A stretch of 64,000 bases of DNA from Gnetum montanum (lineage: Eukaryota; Streptophyta; Gnetopsida; Gnetales; Gnetaceae): contig MNCI01003613.1 in NCBI GenBank assembly GCA_015680685.1, forward strand, positions 744,594-808,593, read 5' to 3'. Positions 47,437 to 60,074 of this stretch are shown one piece after another. The notes under the pieces are model-generated. The model was not told where the DNA came from and did not search any database. It saw only the letters and a list, made by a program, of their open reading frames with translations. How positions within the stretch are numbered: the first letter of the stretch is position 1; each line of letters begins with the position of its first letter. Made by a program: the position numbers and the translations under genes.

Positions 47437-48882
47437 TTAAACACCAAAAAAAAATTGTCTATTATAGCCAATTTTCATCATGTAGCTTTCACCCCATGAA
47501 ACGAAAGGCAAAACTTCATTGTAAATATATAGATTGTAATCCATGACAAGCAATATCACATATTCCATACTTTTGGGGCTGAAAATGCCTCATAAGTGGT
47601 CAAAGCCTTATTTCCTAAGTGAAAAAAGTCATCTAGTATCTATATTTGGGCTTCGGAAGGTCAAAACTACCTTTTGGAATGCCAAAAATGGAAATTTGAT
47701 GGGTTTCATGGGGGGTATACATTTTTCCACGCTAGAAATACTTACAAGGAGTAAATCTTACCTACCCCTAGAATGGAGGATTGGGGTTTCCCTCAACTTG
47801 AAAACTTTTTCCCCAGTGTGGAAATTGCATGTCCCCATCCTAGAAGATATAAAAACCAAATTTCAACACTTCATACACTCCAATGTTGACCAACCACTTC
47901 AACAAAGATAGCAGAAGCCTCAGCATAGAAGATGTACCCCTATTACTATTTATAGTAAACAAAATAGCCATGGTGGAAGCCACTTACTATATATGGTAAC
48001 CCCCAAAATTTAGGCACCCATCTCACCTATACAAGGTAGAAATTTATAGCAATTTGGTAGCCAATTTGCAGCCATTGTGCAAACAAATTATAGCCCAATC
48101 ATAGTAATTTTGCAACACCATTCATGGCCTAAGACCTATAAAAACTAGCCACAAATACCATTTATAGGTTCCACACTTTTGTAATCTGATACTATTAGCA
48201 TTAGTTACACAATTCAACAATTTGTTCATAGTTTTACAATTGGGCATTTTCAAGCACTCAAGAGTTCTTACAAGTTCCCATACTTGTATCCTCTTAAAGC
48301 TAGCATGAAACCCTATGACCTTTTGACTTTTTAACCTCATTTGGAATTTGTGAATTTTCAAGCTCCATGCTACACTCATGGAACTCCCAACTCCCAGCAT
48401 AAAGCACTTGGGAAGCATGGATTCCCATGGATTCCCACACTTCTCAACCCCACCATAGCCAACATTGCAAATCTATAGTTGTAGCACCAAAGGTTTGATA
48501 GCATTAAGAGTGGCAAGACATCTGGATCATGGAGTTGACTGCATCTACTTCAACAGACCCTAAACCACCTACTATCCACTTAGGCACCATGTGTACACAT
48601 TTCTCTAGCTTATTCTTTATTCTTTCTCACATAAAGTTTTAAGTTCTAGGTTTTGTGTGCAAAATATATTTATTTATTTTTCATGCATTATTTAGATTTG
48701 TTATTAGTTTTAGCATTCTATCTTTATTACCCTATCTTTCATTTCATAAGTCCTTGGTTGATCTATCAAACCAACCAAGGCACCCCAAATCGCACTTTTT
48801 CTAAAGGCTCTAAGGAATTAGGGTTGAGGCTGCTCCACTAGATCCATTGATTCTTCTAATGTTCAAATTTTTTTTCATAACA
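47437..48882 (+). repeat. Old LTR of element H (tentative)
   Basis: The right end (ATAACA, about 48,882) is followed by TTAGCACTAGAAGGAGGG, a decayed copy of the PBS of B and C. The left end may be TTAAACACCAAAAAAAAATTG at 47,437, comparable to TGAAACACCACAAAATTT. In between the sequence is CpG-poor and non-coding. Confidence 0.35.
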
Positions 48883-48888
48883 TTTTTC

Positions 48889-48906
48889 TTAGCACTAGAA
48901 GGAGGG
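48889..48906 (+). promoter_or_regulatory. Decayed primer binding site of H
   Basis: TTAGCACTAGAAGGAGGG, two changes from the B/C site TTGGCGCTAGAAGGAGGG. Element B begins 47 bases further on. Confidence 0.5.
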
Positions 48907-48952
48907 CCTCTACCCAATTTCTACATCCAATCTTGTAACCATCATTACCAAC

Positions 48953-50080
48953 TGAAACACCACAAAAATTTCGAGCTTGGTACTTGTCCAACAAGAAGCA
49001 GGTCCCTGCGACCCACAGACGACCTCGGCTACATTTGATGTCACACATGGCAACTTTGGGGATTGAAATACTTAGTTTTCACTAAGTATACTGTGCCAGC
49101 GTATACACCCAAGTTCACACCCGTAGCGTGTACGCCCAGCGTATACTCCTGGCATTCTCCAGCGTACACGCCTCACATGTACGCTCAGCAAGTACAACAG
49201 ATGCATACGCCCGACAGCAAAATCTCCAAAGACAGCATGAAGAAAACACTGAAGAGCAAGAATTGAAGCAAGTTGGCTACCATCAGTGTATACGCCCAGC
49301 GTATATGCCCAGCATCCATAGCATCTCCATCCAAGTTCACACGCGCCCAGCACGTCCAGCATATACGCCCAGCGTATACGCCGACCTGATGTAGCGTATA
49401 CACCCAGCGTATACACCTAGCAGATGTAATATGTTGTATATTTGTAAATTGTATGCACCCGGTCAATGCGCCATGTGTTTCCTAACCCGATTCTAGCGTA
49501 ACAATTGGTATAAAAGCCCCGATTTTCCACTTCATCCAGGTCGGTTGGCAAAAACTTAGGAGCATACCCAGGAGAAGTTACGCTGCGCACCAGAGCTAAA
49601 ACCCTCTTACGCTAGAAAGCCCTGTACGTCGTGTACACAGTCTCTACGCTCCGCCTACCATGCAAACCAGCCGAATCATCCCTACATCCACCGAGGCTTT
49701 TCGTCTGCCTTGTGTTCCATCACAACTGCGTTAGACCGGTGCACTATACTTTCACCTTGTAATACCATTGTTTACAGTTTACACTAATTTCTTACATGTG
49801 TTTCTGTTTATGCTTGTGTACATTTACGCCCTGTCCGCATCTATTACACTGTTTACGCTCTCGTTTACGCCCGTACACCGTTTACGCATAACCCAGCGTG
49901 TAGCACTTCGCTATACGTTCGGGGAAATCCTTGTCTGATCCGCGTGTGGACCACTCAAGGTACTCTACCTTCGTGCATTCCAGCTCACCCTCAAGCGAAG
50001 GTAGGGTCTTCTGTGCATACCCTGCGATCCCACGGTCTCTGTTTCCTTCCAGCCGGAGACCGACAATTTCAGGTAGTATA
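48953..50080 (+). repeat. 5' LTR of element B
   Basis: 1,128 bp from TGAAACACCACAAAAATTT to GGTAGTATA (CA changed to TA). Contains an array of CAGCGTATACGCC-type words (49,090-49,410), a TATA box at 49,509-49,516, and a downstream R/U5 part shared with the LTR of C (TAAAACCC.., TCTCTACGCTCC, CCTTGTGTTCCATCACAACTGCG). Confidence 0.75.
49509..49516 (+). promoter_or_regulatory. TATA box of B LTR
   Basis: TATAAAAG, in the same place relative to the shared CCTAACCCGATT word as the TATA box of C. Confidence 0.6.
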
Positions 50081-50084
50081 GAAA

Positions 50085-50102
50085 TTGGCGCTAGAAGGAG
50101 GG
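50085..50102 (+). promoter_or_regulatory. Primer binding site of B
   Basis: TTGGCGCTAGAAGGAGGG four bases after the LTR. Begins TGG as expected for pairing with a tRNA CCA end; I could not match it to a specific tRNA. Confidence 0.65.
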
Positions 50103-50723
50103 CCTCCACCTAAAACATTACTTGCACGCTCCCCAGTGTCTACTCTCATCAGCGTTTTCGCTGCCCTATTCAAGACTCATTCCTTGCAAGTCTTTCAGCA
50201 TCTGCGCTACCAACTTCACGTGGACTCTGTCCACAGAAACCCCAATGTCTATGCTGCCACACACACGCTACACATTTTACTCTGCAGATTTTCCCTACGC
50301 TGCACATAAAGCTGTTAAAGTTTACACCACATATTTTACTCACACCGCATAGTTTACGCTACGCTGTTGTCTATTTACGCTGCACGCTCTTACGCTGAAG
50401 ACCTTATCTACGCTGTATGCCAACTCTATCCCCGCCATTCTTTACGTCTTAGATTTGTTTTACGTTGTATCTTATTTTTACGCTGCACCCTTTATCCTGT
50501 TTTACGCTGCATCCTTTTATGCTATGCCCTGACGCTGTACGCTGTCTAGCGTATATGCTGACCCACTTACGCCGTAGACTCATCTACGCCGACCATATAT
50601 GCTACGTACGTATACGCTGTATACGCTATCATCATACGCTGTTAGCTGAAGCGTATACGTTGTATGTTGCGCAGTACATTAATTTCGCATCTTCAGACCA
50701 TTTCACATCCGCAACATATCATC
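50103..50723 (+). other. Leader of B, rich in TTTACGCTG words
   Basis: Untranslated leader with about fifteen copies of TACGCTG(C/T) or TACGCTAC between 50,345 and 50,650. Open frames here are by-products of the repeat. Confidence 0.5.
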
Positions 50724-53700
50724 ATGAACCCCGTGAACACCACCGCTGCCACTACCCAGGTCACTAACATCCTAGACACCATGGCTGACCAACAGCCTGT
50801 CGCGCAACACCCGGGAGTACAACCCACAGCGGGGCCCCGCCGGTCCTTAAGGATACAAAGGAGGAACCCAGCCTCCAACATTATAACCCAGGACCAATAT
50901 AACTTCATATGTATTAAGATACAGGCCGGCCTGGTTGTGGATCGAGCCGAAATGGAAGTAAAGAGGCAGTTCGAACTCTTTTACAAGGGGGGACGCGAGT
51001 TCATCCCTTCCCCATATGATGTAATCCCCGTTCCAGAGCAGTACTCAGAACTCGTCACACAGCTCCTCCTGCACAGGCACCACTCGTTGGATCAGCCTGC
51101 GGTGGATCCCCAACTGGAAGAAGAGGACGAATTCGCTGCCCAATCAGAGCACGAGGACTCCTATCACACCCTTAGTCCGCAAAACCATATCAACCCTATT
51201 TTTCATCTAGACACAAGGGAGGTCATGCCCCTCCAACCCCTTAGGTTCATCCAGGCCCAAGTACCACCACCAAAGACATCAGCGCTAGTGCATATTCCTC
51301 CTCCGAACGACCCCCAACCCAACACATTCCCTCTCGCAATAATCCCTGCTGCAGCTGCAAGCTCATCCTCACAAGCACCACCCCTTCACGATAGCGTGGG
51401 AGTGACATTCCCACATCGAGTGATAGGGATGCCACACATGATACCGGCATCCACATCCACTCACTACATCGTGCACATTCAAACGCATGCAGCCCCCTCG
51501 ACCGCCGTAACCCAACAAGAAGTCCCTTCATACAACATGGCCGGGCAGTGGCCAATGATGGGTATGCCGTCACACCAACCCTCCCACCACCATGTGCCAC
51601 CCCACACGGTGCCACCAGCCAATGCTCCCCTAGTATAGCCACGACCACAACAACAATAGCCTTTCCCCTATAACGTGCCGTCCTTAGTGCCACCCACTGT
51701 AAACTTGCCACAAGCACAACCACCAACTGCACAACTTTCCGCCTTTCAATCCACCGTCCAATAGTCCAACCCGTATAATATACCACAACCTCAAGCTGCC
51801 ATGTTACCGAGTGTCCAAGATTGGGCAGACACCAAAAAACTGATGCAAGAATTAACTGACGAGGTAAAACACCTCAAGATAGCCGCCGACGGGGAGTTGA
51901 AGGTAGTGGACTTCTACCACGATGACCCCATCAGCTCTTCTATCCCACCCTTAACTTTGTCGAAAGGTGTCTCCTTACCAACACTAACCAAATACAACAG
52001 CGAGACAGACCCCAACGCTCATTTAATAACATTTAGGTTAGAATGCGCGCTACTCCAGGAATGGCCCCATGCCATTCTCTGAGTCTTCCCCATGTCCCTA
52101 GCAGGGAGAGCACTTGATTGGTATCGGGCGTTGCCAAGGAATTCCATCTTCTCCTTGGAAGACTTATTACACCAGTTCGTGGCCAGGTTCAAATACAACT
52201 TGAAACCCGAGGCCACACTGGACAGCCTCATACAGGTCAAGCAAGCATCGCTCGAACCTGTACAAAAATTTATTCAGAGGTGGAGCACCGCTCTCAACGA
52301 GCTGCATGAGCCAATCTCCCAGACCTACATGCTTACTATTCTAAAAGGGGCTGTTAACGATTTCTTTAAATCCAAGCTATACTACCTTAACGCATGTAAT
52401 CTTAACCAAGCATTTGTACAAATTAAAAACATAGAAGAAGTGGCCCAAAACAGCCATGACCCTGCATACTTAGCCTTTAAAAATCAACACACTAAAAAAG
52501 ATAAAGAGAAGGCTAAGGCAACTATAGCAGCAATAGCGGGGGCGCAACAACAAAACAAACCGCTGGTAACCCCTACTAACTACAATAAACCAACTCCCAT
52601 AACTGCGCAAGAATCATCATCGCAACAGAACCCAACAAATCGTACGTGAAATTTTGAGAGGAAAGAACCCTATCAATACACGCCTCTGCCAATGAAGCCA
52701 TCCCAACTCTTCGATCAACTCCTGAAGGCTGGGTTAATGAAGCATAAACAGTTATCCCCTGCAGCCATCCAGAGACATGACCGATTCTATCAACTCTCTT
52801 TCAGAACCCAAGCTTGGCAACACCGAATGCGCCTCCCGTACCCAAAGGCTTCAGAATGGATCGCTTTTGCGATTACCATCAACGAAACGGGCACGGTACG
52901 GATTACCGTTTCACCTTGAAGTAGGATTTACAGTGGATGATCGACGACGGCCAAATCACCTTCGACGATCCAACCGCAGAATCAAGCTATGGGGGTCTAT
53001 AAAGACCCTTTGAACACTAAAGAGGCGACGTATGTTATTAATACAATCTATCTTGATGAGTATTCCGAGGAATCCAACATCAACACCATCTACCCTGAGT
53101 GTACACAACAAACATCCGATAGGCCATTTATAGTTCGCATTCCTGTTCCTGCGTCCACATCCATGCCCCAACCACTGCATGTCCCGCAGTGACCATATGT
53201 TGTTCAGATGCCCCCAGCTGTAGCAATGTCTAACACCATGACACGCGACAAGCCATACATGGTGCGTGTCCCTCCCATCATTCCCTCAAATGCACTAACC
53301 CCTCATACTCGGCCTACCCCTTTCGTAGTCCGAGTACCACTAGCAGTCGCAATAGCGGAGGTCCAACCCCCACCAAAACCAACCCCCTATGTCGTTACGA
53401 TGCCCGAAAGTCCTAATGATTACCAAGCCTCCACATCACAATCACAAGGCGAACCTAGCCCCTACATCATTAGGGTACCTGGCCAGCCTTCTAACCAATC
53501 ACCTCCGATGGTACAACCACAACCCCGCCCAGCTCCATATGTGGTAAAAGTCCCAAGGCAACCCGAGGTGCCAAGACCAGTCCCACCTCCACGCCACACA
53601 TGAGAACGCCTAGCAGATAGGCTTACGCATGAACGTGTGGAGAAGGAACGCCAACGGCTAGCTGTGGGGCCACCTAAGCCCACTCCAATTAACTCTGTAC

Positions 53701-54899
53701 CCATGTCGTCATCTAACAACCAACCAAACATAGGCAACGAAGGTGAATCATCTGAAAAACATGAACCACCTAAAACGACAGTTCCGAACAAGAGTGACAA
53801 ATCAACAAAATGTGAAATAAAACTGTTGGGCCCAATGGATCCAGTCATCACTGATAAAAACATCCCCAACAATGGAGACTTTGCAATGGCCTTGACACAA
53901 GTCACCTAAGCATTGAAACAAAAGAACACTTCACTAAGCTTGTACGACTTGGTTCTAACATCCCAAACACATCAGGAATCTTTAGTACGTATGTTAACGT
54001 TGATCCCAGTAAGCGAGGACTTGCCCCCAAACGAACCCTCCATTCATGCGGTAATGTACTCGCCTCACGGGACTACTCCTAAACCCTTAAGCTTTCATGA
54101 TGACAAAATTAAGGTGGACAAGAAAACAAGGTAGATAACAATAGCCCCCATGTTCATAACGATACGTATAAACCAGTTCAAAATACATAGGGTCCATGTA
54201 GATGATGGGGTCATAACAAACATTGTACCATACCCCATCATTGAGCAACTAGGGCTTACTGAGTTAATTAAACCAACAACAACTACATGTTTAAAGTCAT
54301 TCAGCGGGTCACGCGTAATGGTAAAAGGCACAATAACCTTGGATTTCATAGAGGGAGACCAATTCCCTACATCTACCGACTTCCTGGTGGTCGATGAAAT
54401 GCCAGGATTCAACCTAATATTGGGAAGATCCTGGTTGGCCCAACTGAGAGCTGTCTCCTCCCCTATACACCAAGAAATTCACCTGCCTTATGAGGGCGGT
54501 GAAATCATCATACACGGGAAAGCAGCTACTCCTATCATTTCATCACACATGGACATGGACCAAGGCTCAGAGGTCGAGCTCAAAAAGCCTAGCCGAAATG
54601 ACAAGAATCTGCAACCACCAATAAGCAGTAAACCTTTAGACGCGGAACAAGAGCCTCCTAAAACAGAAATTTCTACACCTGATATTGTACATACAACTTT
54701 CCAATTAGAAACTAATACAGCATTTGCAACAACTACTGAGACATCTAAAAACACTGACACAGGAACCACTCCATCAGACGTCCCTTGGACTGAGTTACCA
54801 TTCAACATGATCAGTGAAGGGGACGCTAAATACAGAATCATACCTATTGACACATCGCCTAACATTAAAAGGAAGAAAATTAAAAAATTACTAAAATGA
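50724..54899 (+). pseudogene. gag: gag-protease polyprotein of element B
   Basis: Start chosen at ATG 50,724 (MNPVNTTAATT), placed like the start of A. One frame carries nearly everything: RRSLRIQRRNP, DQYNFICIKIQAGL, DEFAAQSEHEDSYHTLSP; the gag core (DFYHDDPISSS; LDWYRALPRNSIFSLEDLL; KLYYLNACNLNQAF); a YTPLPMKPSQL box; five Pro-rich repeats of the FVVRVP/YIIRVP kind (53,110-53,570); SLYDLVLTSQ; and protease from 54,150 with VDDGVITNIVPYPI, LILGRSWLAQLRAVSSPIHQ and a stop at 54,897. Stops at 51,636, 52,080 and elsewhere, and a local frameshift around 52,790-52,980, which holds the zinc box CDYHQRNGHGTDYR (last Cys changed to Arg). The polyprotein would build the particle. Confidence 0.85.
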
Positions 54900-55443
54900 T
54901 ACCATCTCAACTAGTCCGAAACGACGTTAAACTATAACATGTCCGAAATGACGTTAAACTATAACATGTCCAAAATGACGTTAAGACAAAAAAAACAAAA
55001 AAAAAACACTAAGCTACACTCCAAGTCCGAAATGAAGTTAAACTATAACATGTCCGCAATGACATAAAACTATCCACGATCAGCAATGATCGGTCGACCA
55101 AGAAATCTATCCGCATCCTTCAAAATATTTCCTGATTACACTGGGGCCTGAAATGGCCATAAACTACGCATGGGGCCTGAAATGGCCGTAAACTAGTACT
55201 TGATTTTCGTTTATCTTTTATAATTACACTTCCGCATTGCACTTAAAATAGAAAATGAACCAAAACATTTTACATTTTTGTGTCGTGTTTACAATTAAAC
55301 TCAAAATCGACAAAAAATGGTTCTTACATGCAATAAGGTACAATTACAAGTGTTTACCGTTTTCGTCCATCTCAAAATTTTCAAGTTACAATTCCGGTAT
55401 AAATCTAAGTAAAAAAAACAACAAAAACTTAAAAACTATGATG
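54900..55443 (-). repeat. Spacer of B with TAGTTTAACGTCATTTCGGAC units
   Basis: Six or so units at 54,915-55,195 which on the minus strand read TAGTTTAACGTCATTTCGGAC or TAGTTTACGGCCATTTCAGG. Lies between the stops of gag-PR (plus) and the antisense gene (minus). Same place, orientation and core as in A and D. Confidence 0.7.
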
Positions 55444-58400
55444 CTAAACATCTGGGACGGGAGGGTCGTTCCCCTTGAATACACTAGCATCAGGGGCCCC
55501 TGCTCCACTGGGGCCAGGTTCTTGGGCATCATCGCCACCTTCATCCTGAAAATACCAAAGAGAAACAACCAACATAAGAACAAGCGAATGTCAAAATTTT
55601 AAACATTATTCAATAAATTAACTTCATAAGGACAAAACTCTTACCATAAGAGATCCCCCTAAGCCGAATTCCAACTGATGAAGGATTTCCTCTTCTGAAA
55701 CGCTGGCCCAATCTATCCCATCAAGGCCTATGTCGACGTCTGCCAAAGTCTTTCCTTTGTCGACAACTTACCAGGTAGAACGTTTCAGGGGGAACTCACC
55801 CACCGACACTTCCCCGGAAGTAGTTCTGATCACCCTTATAGGCGACTCCATTTCCACAGTTGTATTCTGAGCAAAATTATCAAAGGCAGAATGCAAACCC
55901 AAACCTTCCACAAACATCTCTAGTTGGCGCTTTTCAATAGACACCTCTTTTAACGAATTCTTGTAGTAATGTTTATGATTTTTCTCATCCTGACCCCACT
56001 TATGAACCTTGGAAGCGAAGGCTTTCCAATCTTGACATTGAAGGTTCAGGAGATCAATTTGGGCTTTGCGCTCTGCCATTCTCCGAGTCAGCGATGCATG
56101 ACGATTCAGTAGTTTCCAATATCTGGTGTACGTAACCTCGGACGTTCGCCAGGAGCAATCTCCGCTTAGCCTGGCAGTAGCAAACTCTTACCAAGCCTTC
56201 AGATCGTCACGTTCCACTGACAATTCAGAGACTTCCTTTTCTTTTTCCTAAATCTGTAGCCACAACTGCTCAATGGAACGCCTACAAGTCCATAACGACT
56301 TAGCGTTGTGCACAAGGCCTTCTGCAACTCCCTCGTAAACAGGCCTTGGCACCTGTTCCACTTCTAGGGAAAGTGTCGTTAAAATTTCTATGCTAATGCT
56401 TTTAGAGGGATCCCATATCAATTTAGCACCTACCCACGCTAAAAATACAAATGATAAGACAATATAAACAAGATTTGAAACTCCAAACCTCTAAATGATT
56501 TATACCTATATTAGGGTGGGCCTCCTGGATCTGTTCAACAACTTCCTCTACGATCCCAACCACAAAATCCATCTTACTTGGCATTTCTGTACAAGTAAGT
56601 GGCTCACGAGTACAGGATGAACTAACCTCCGCGGTCCTCTCAGGGGGAACCGTCTTCATGGGTACGTCTAACCGCACCGTCCTAGTCTCACTGCCTTCAT
56701 TTGAACAAGATAAAAACACGAAAATAAAATACCATAGGATTGACAATTGATCAAGCAATTCCAAAACGAAATAAAAAGGAAAACGTACCATTATCCTTGT
56801 CACCCTCTGGGGGGTCACCCAAATCCATATTTCCCTTAAGGAAGCTGCTGAACATTTGGTTGACAGCGTCCTCATCATCCAATGATTCGGTTTCAATGGT
56901 ATTTTCCTTTAACTCCTCCGTCCCTCCGCCCTGGCTCCTCTCTGTGTTTCCCTCCTTGTTATTCTTCTCCGTGTTGGTCTCCTCCTCCTCGGTGATAGTC
57001 TCTAAAGCCTATTTCCTTACTGTTGTTAAAATCAAGCCAAAAACATCAATGACACATAAGCGATTGAAGTAAAAGTTATAAACAAAATGAAAACGATAAA
57101 GCAATAAGTAGGCGAGGTCCGCTTACCTGGCATCTTGAAGCGTATATGCTTCACGCGTGGCTGGTTCACATCTGAGACTTCCTCAGTCGTGCGTTCAGGC
57201 CTTTTTAGCTTTGACTTGGCGTGGCCAATGGTCTCCTTGATGACCCGTTCTGCCCTTCTAGCAGTGTAGGGTACATTGTCTGGCTCCAATCCCAAACTAT
57301 CACGTGTGTGGATTGAAGCGCCGGATGATCCCCTTGTAGTAATAGAAACGAATTCATCAATGCCTTCAGGTGCATCTTGGGATTTAGCTGCCTCAAACAA
57401 GTCATTGATCCATGGGCGGGATAGTTGACCCCGATCCCGCAGAACAAACTTGTTGTCTACACGAACTACTAGGAACTTGGCAAAATGGCGAAGGTAACCA
57501 ACGAAGAATGCAAGGTGAAGTGGGATTGTGCCTCGACATTTGAGCACAACCGCACTATCTCCTTGTGCATGCCCGACAACAAAAATTAGGCCCAGTTATA
57601 TCGCATGCCCTTTTCCAAGATAGTTCGCATGACATGAACAGCGTCAACCCCAAGACTCTTCACCTAGGAAAGGGTTTTAGGGAATACCCATGCCCTGAAC
57701 AGGGGATATAATTCGTTCACTTCCACAACTTTTGCTTTCCCCTGCATTGGGACTCCCTTGGCCACGCCTAGCCAATCTTCCAACTCATGAATCGTTTGGA
57801 TCTCTTTATGAGCTCTGTCTAATACTACATTCAAGCCATCTACCGGTACACCAAATAAGTTCTAAAAGAACTCGGGCGACAGATGAAGAACTACCTTGAC
57901 ACCCTTAATTTGGGTGCAGTAGTATGAGACAGACTCATTAAAAGAATCCACGATTCCAATCATATCCCCTATGGATACGTCAGGACTCAGGGTCATAAAG
58001 AGCTCCATAGGGCCGGCGTTATCCAAGCAATGAACGATGGATGGTGGAGCTTGTTTATGCAACCACTTCTGAGCCTTAGTCACCCCCCCCCCCCCCCCCC
58101 CCCGAACTTCATCGACAAGGTAGTCTCGGTTCGTCGAGTTGTCACTGGATCCCCACCAAGAGGTACATCAACTATAAAAGCAATTTAAAATGGTCATATC
58201 AGCGTAACTCCAAACAGTTGGACAAACCCACTAACATATCTAGGAAATGTTATCATTTACCGTTAGTGGCAGATTTAGATGTGCTGCTAGAGTCACGAGG
58301 GAAGACTGGCCCGTTGTCCGACCAGTCTTCATGAAGCCACCCATAAGCTTTGCACATCGCGAACGCTCTGGAGAACTACTTATGAAAATGGATGATCGCT

Positions 58401-59884
58401 CCCTTCGTTTGACTCAATACGAATCCATGAAGGGTGGGGACCGTCATGAATGCCTCTACGGTAGTACAAGCAAGAGCTAGTCCTTCATCCTCAACGATTG
58501 CCCCGTCTAGGTTGACCTTCAGCCTGTAAGCAAATATATGTCAAAACAAGAAACAAACACTAAATGGCGAAAGGAAACAATAAACTTAAATAGTCCTACC
58601 TGTCCACTCAGTACACTGTGCCGGGAGGATTCTGGAATAATGTGTGCACACGGGCAGCTATGAACAGAGTATTGTTAAGGTAGTCTAACCCTCGTGGCGA
58701 TAGTGCCCACACACGCGTTAATGAGCATGTTGACCTGGGCCCGCAGGTAGAACCATCCTCGTTAACAAGTGGTCCCTCGTCAATGTCTTCTATGAAGACC
58801 ATGACACCCGCTGCAGCTCCCAGCAGCATTGCCTCAAGCACGCTCCATGCAATCACCTCGCTAAAGTTCGACTAGATGGCCACCTCGAAATTGTCTAACA
58901 GGAAGGCCAGAAATTCACATGCGCCTTCCCTGAACCAAACCCCGTAGTTATCCATGGTGAGATCCGGGGGAGCCTCCCCAGCCTCAACGGGGCAAACCCA
59001 TGTTAAGACCCCGACAAGCTCAACAACGAGGAGGAAGCGCTAAATGTCCCTATAAGTAATCAAGACGCCACGATAAATTACCCAAGCTTCAAAACAGCCT
59101 AAAAAGCAAGAGTTTACATCATGAATCGGCACTTAAAATCTAAAAATTTACTAACTTTTTACACTCAACGTATACACCCCATAAACCAGCGTATACGTGA
59201 GCGAAACTGTTTATGCTTAGCGTAATACACTGCTTAACTCAGCGTATACGCCGACAATGAACTGTTTTACGCTCAGCGTATACGCCGAAGAAACCCTCAG
59301 CGTATACGCCCAAGTTCGCTTTCAGTGTAAACAGTCTACGTCGGCTCTGAACAAGTTTACGCCAGAAACACGAAAAGCAAGTCTACGCTGTAAAGACAAC
59401 TGCGCACGCACAACGTATACGCTGAACAAACCCTCGGTGTATACACCATCACAGTAAACAGAATTTACGCTGATAGAACAAATGAATCACGTTGACAAAA
59501 CTTCGCACATAAAGAACTCATGACGCCATGGCTTACGCTGACATAATAGTGCAGAAAAAATGCTTACTCTAATAAAATGGATTACGCCCTGACATTTTAT
59601 GCTAACTCGACTTTACGCTATGAATTTACGCTCAACGTATACACCGAAAACCCCATACGCCAAAAAACCCTCTATGCTCGACGTATACGCCGAGACTGTC
59701 TACGCTGAAAAGAGAGAAGCAAAGAAATAACAGAGGTAGGGATCAGAGCCTACCTGTGGGATGTCATAGGCCATGATGAGATCCTTGGCTTGGGTAGGCC
59801 CTGCAGCATGGCTTTAGTCTCCTCCGCAAAGGTCAAGTCGGAACCCTTCCTCCCCTGGCCTTCCACTTCTTTTCCCTTGCCCAT
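55444..59884 (-). pseudogene. Antisense eight-exon gene of element B
   Basis: Minus strand exons: 59,884-59,754 (MGKGKEVEGQGRKG); 59,039-58,600 (NYGVWFREGACEFLAFLLDN, ending NPPGTVY); 58,523-58,261 (GWLHEDW); 58,171-57,127 (TKAQKWLHKQAPPS, LFMTLSPDVS, LFRAWVFPKTLS, KHIRFKMPG); 57,001-56,789 (acidic); 56,694-56,506 (MDFVVGIVEEVVEQIQEAHP); 56,429-55,645 (coiled coil, QDWKAFASKVHKWGQDEKN); 55,545-55,444 (acidic, PVPDV stop). All borders are GT..AG and fall where they do in A; protein similarity spans all exons but the first and fifth, which are only alike in composition. Intron 1 (59,040-59,753) is long and full of AGCGTATACGC words. Several stops and a 21-base poly-C tract in exon 4 break the frame. 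Function unknown. Confidence 0.7.
58083..58103 (+). repeat. 21-base poly-C tract in exon 4 of the antisense gene
   Basis: Poly-G on the coding strand. At this length the frame before (LSMKFG) runs into TGA; one more or two fewer G would join it to VTKAQKW. The length may be a sequencing error. Confidence 0.8.
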
Positions 59885-60069
59885 CTCGGCCTCCTTTACG
59901 CTGATTGCACAACTTTACGCTGAGGAGAAGGACTGTCTACGCTGGCGCCTGAAATTCTACACTCCGCGTCTACGCTGGGGTTTAGTGTTGGGCATCTACG
60001 CTAAGGGTTACTCTTCGGCATCTACGCTTTAACAAGTTACACTTACAATTTAACAGTATACGCTCTGTC

Positions 60070-60074
60070 GCTTA
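60070..60074. repeat. Candidate left target duplication of element C (GCTTA)
   Basis: The five bases before the LTR of C. The partner would lie outside the window. Confidence 0.3.

Larger units (their letters stand above)
48953..60074 (+). mobile_element. Element B: Tat-like gypsy element, right part cut by element C
   Basis: LTR, PBS, TTTACGCTG-rich leader, gag-PR (plus), spacer array, then the antisense gene (minus). No RT, RNase H or integrase before the LTR at 60,075. That LTR differs in length and array content from the 5' LTR of B and is followed by its own PBS and an intact gag, so I read it as the 5' LTR of element C inserted 190 bp beyond the antisense gene, just where A has its RT. 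The rest of B would then lie outside the window. The alternative is a short element with 60,075-61,460 as 3' LTR. Confidence 0.65.

Noticed and set aside
51247-51786. 179-codon minus-strand frame opposite B gag
   Set aside because: Shadow of the gag linker, which is Pro/Gln-rich and stop-poor on the opposite strand.
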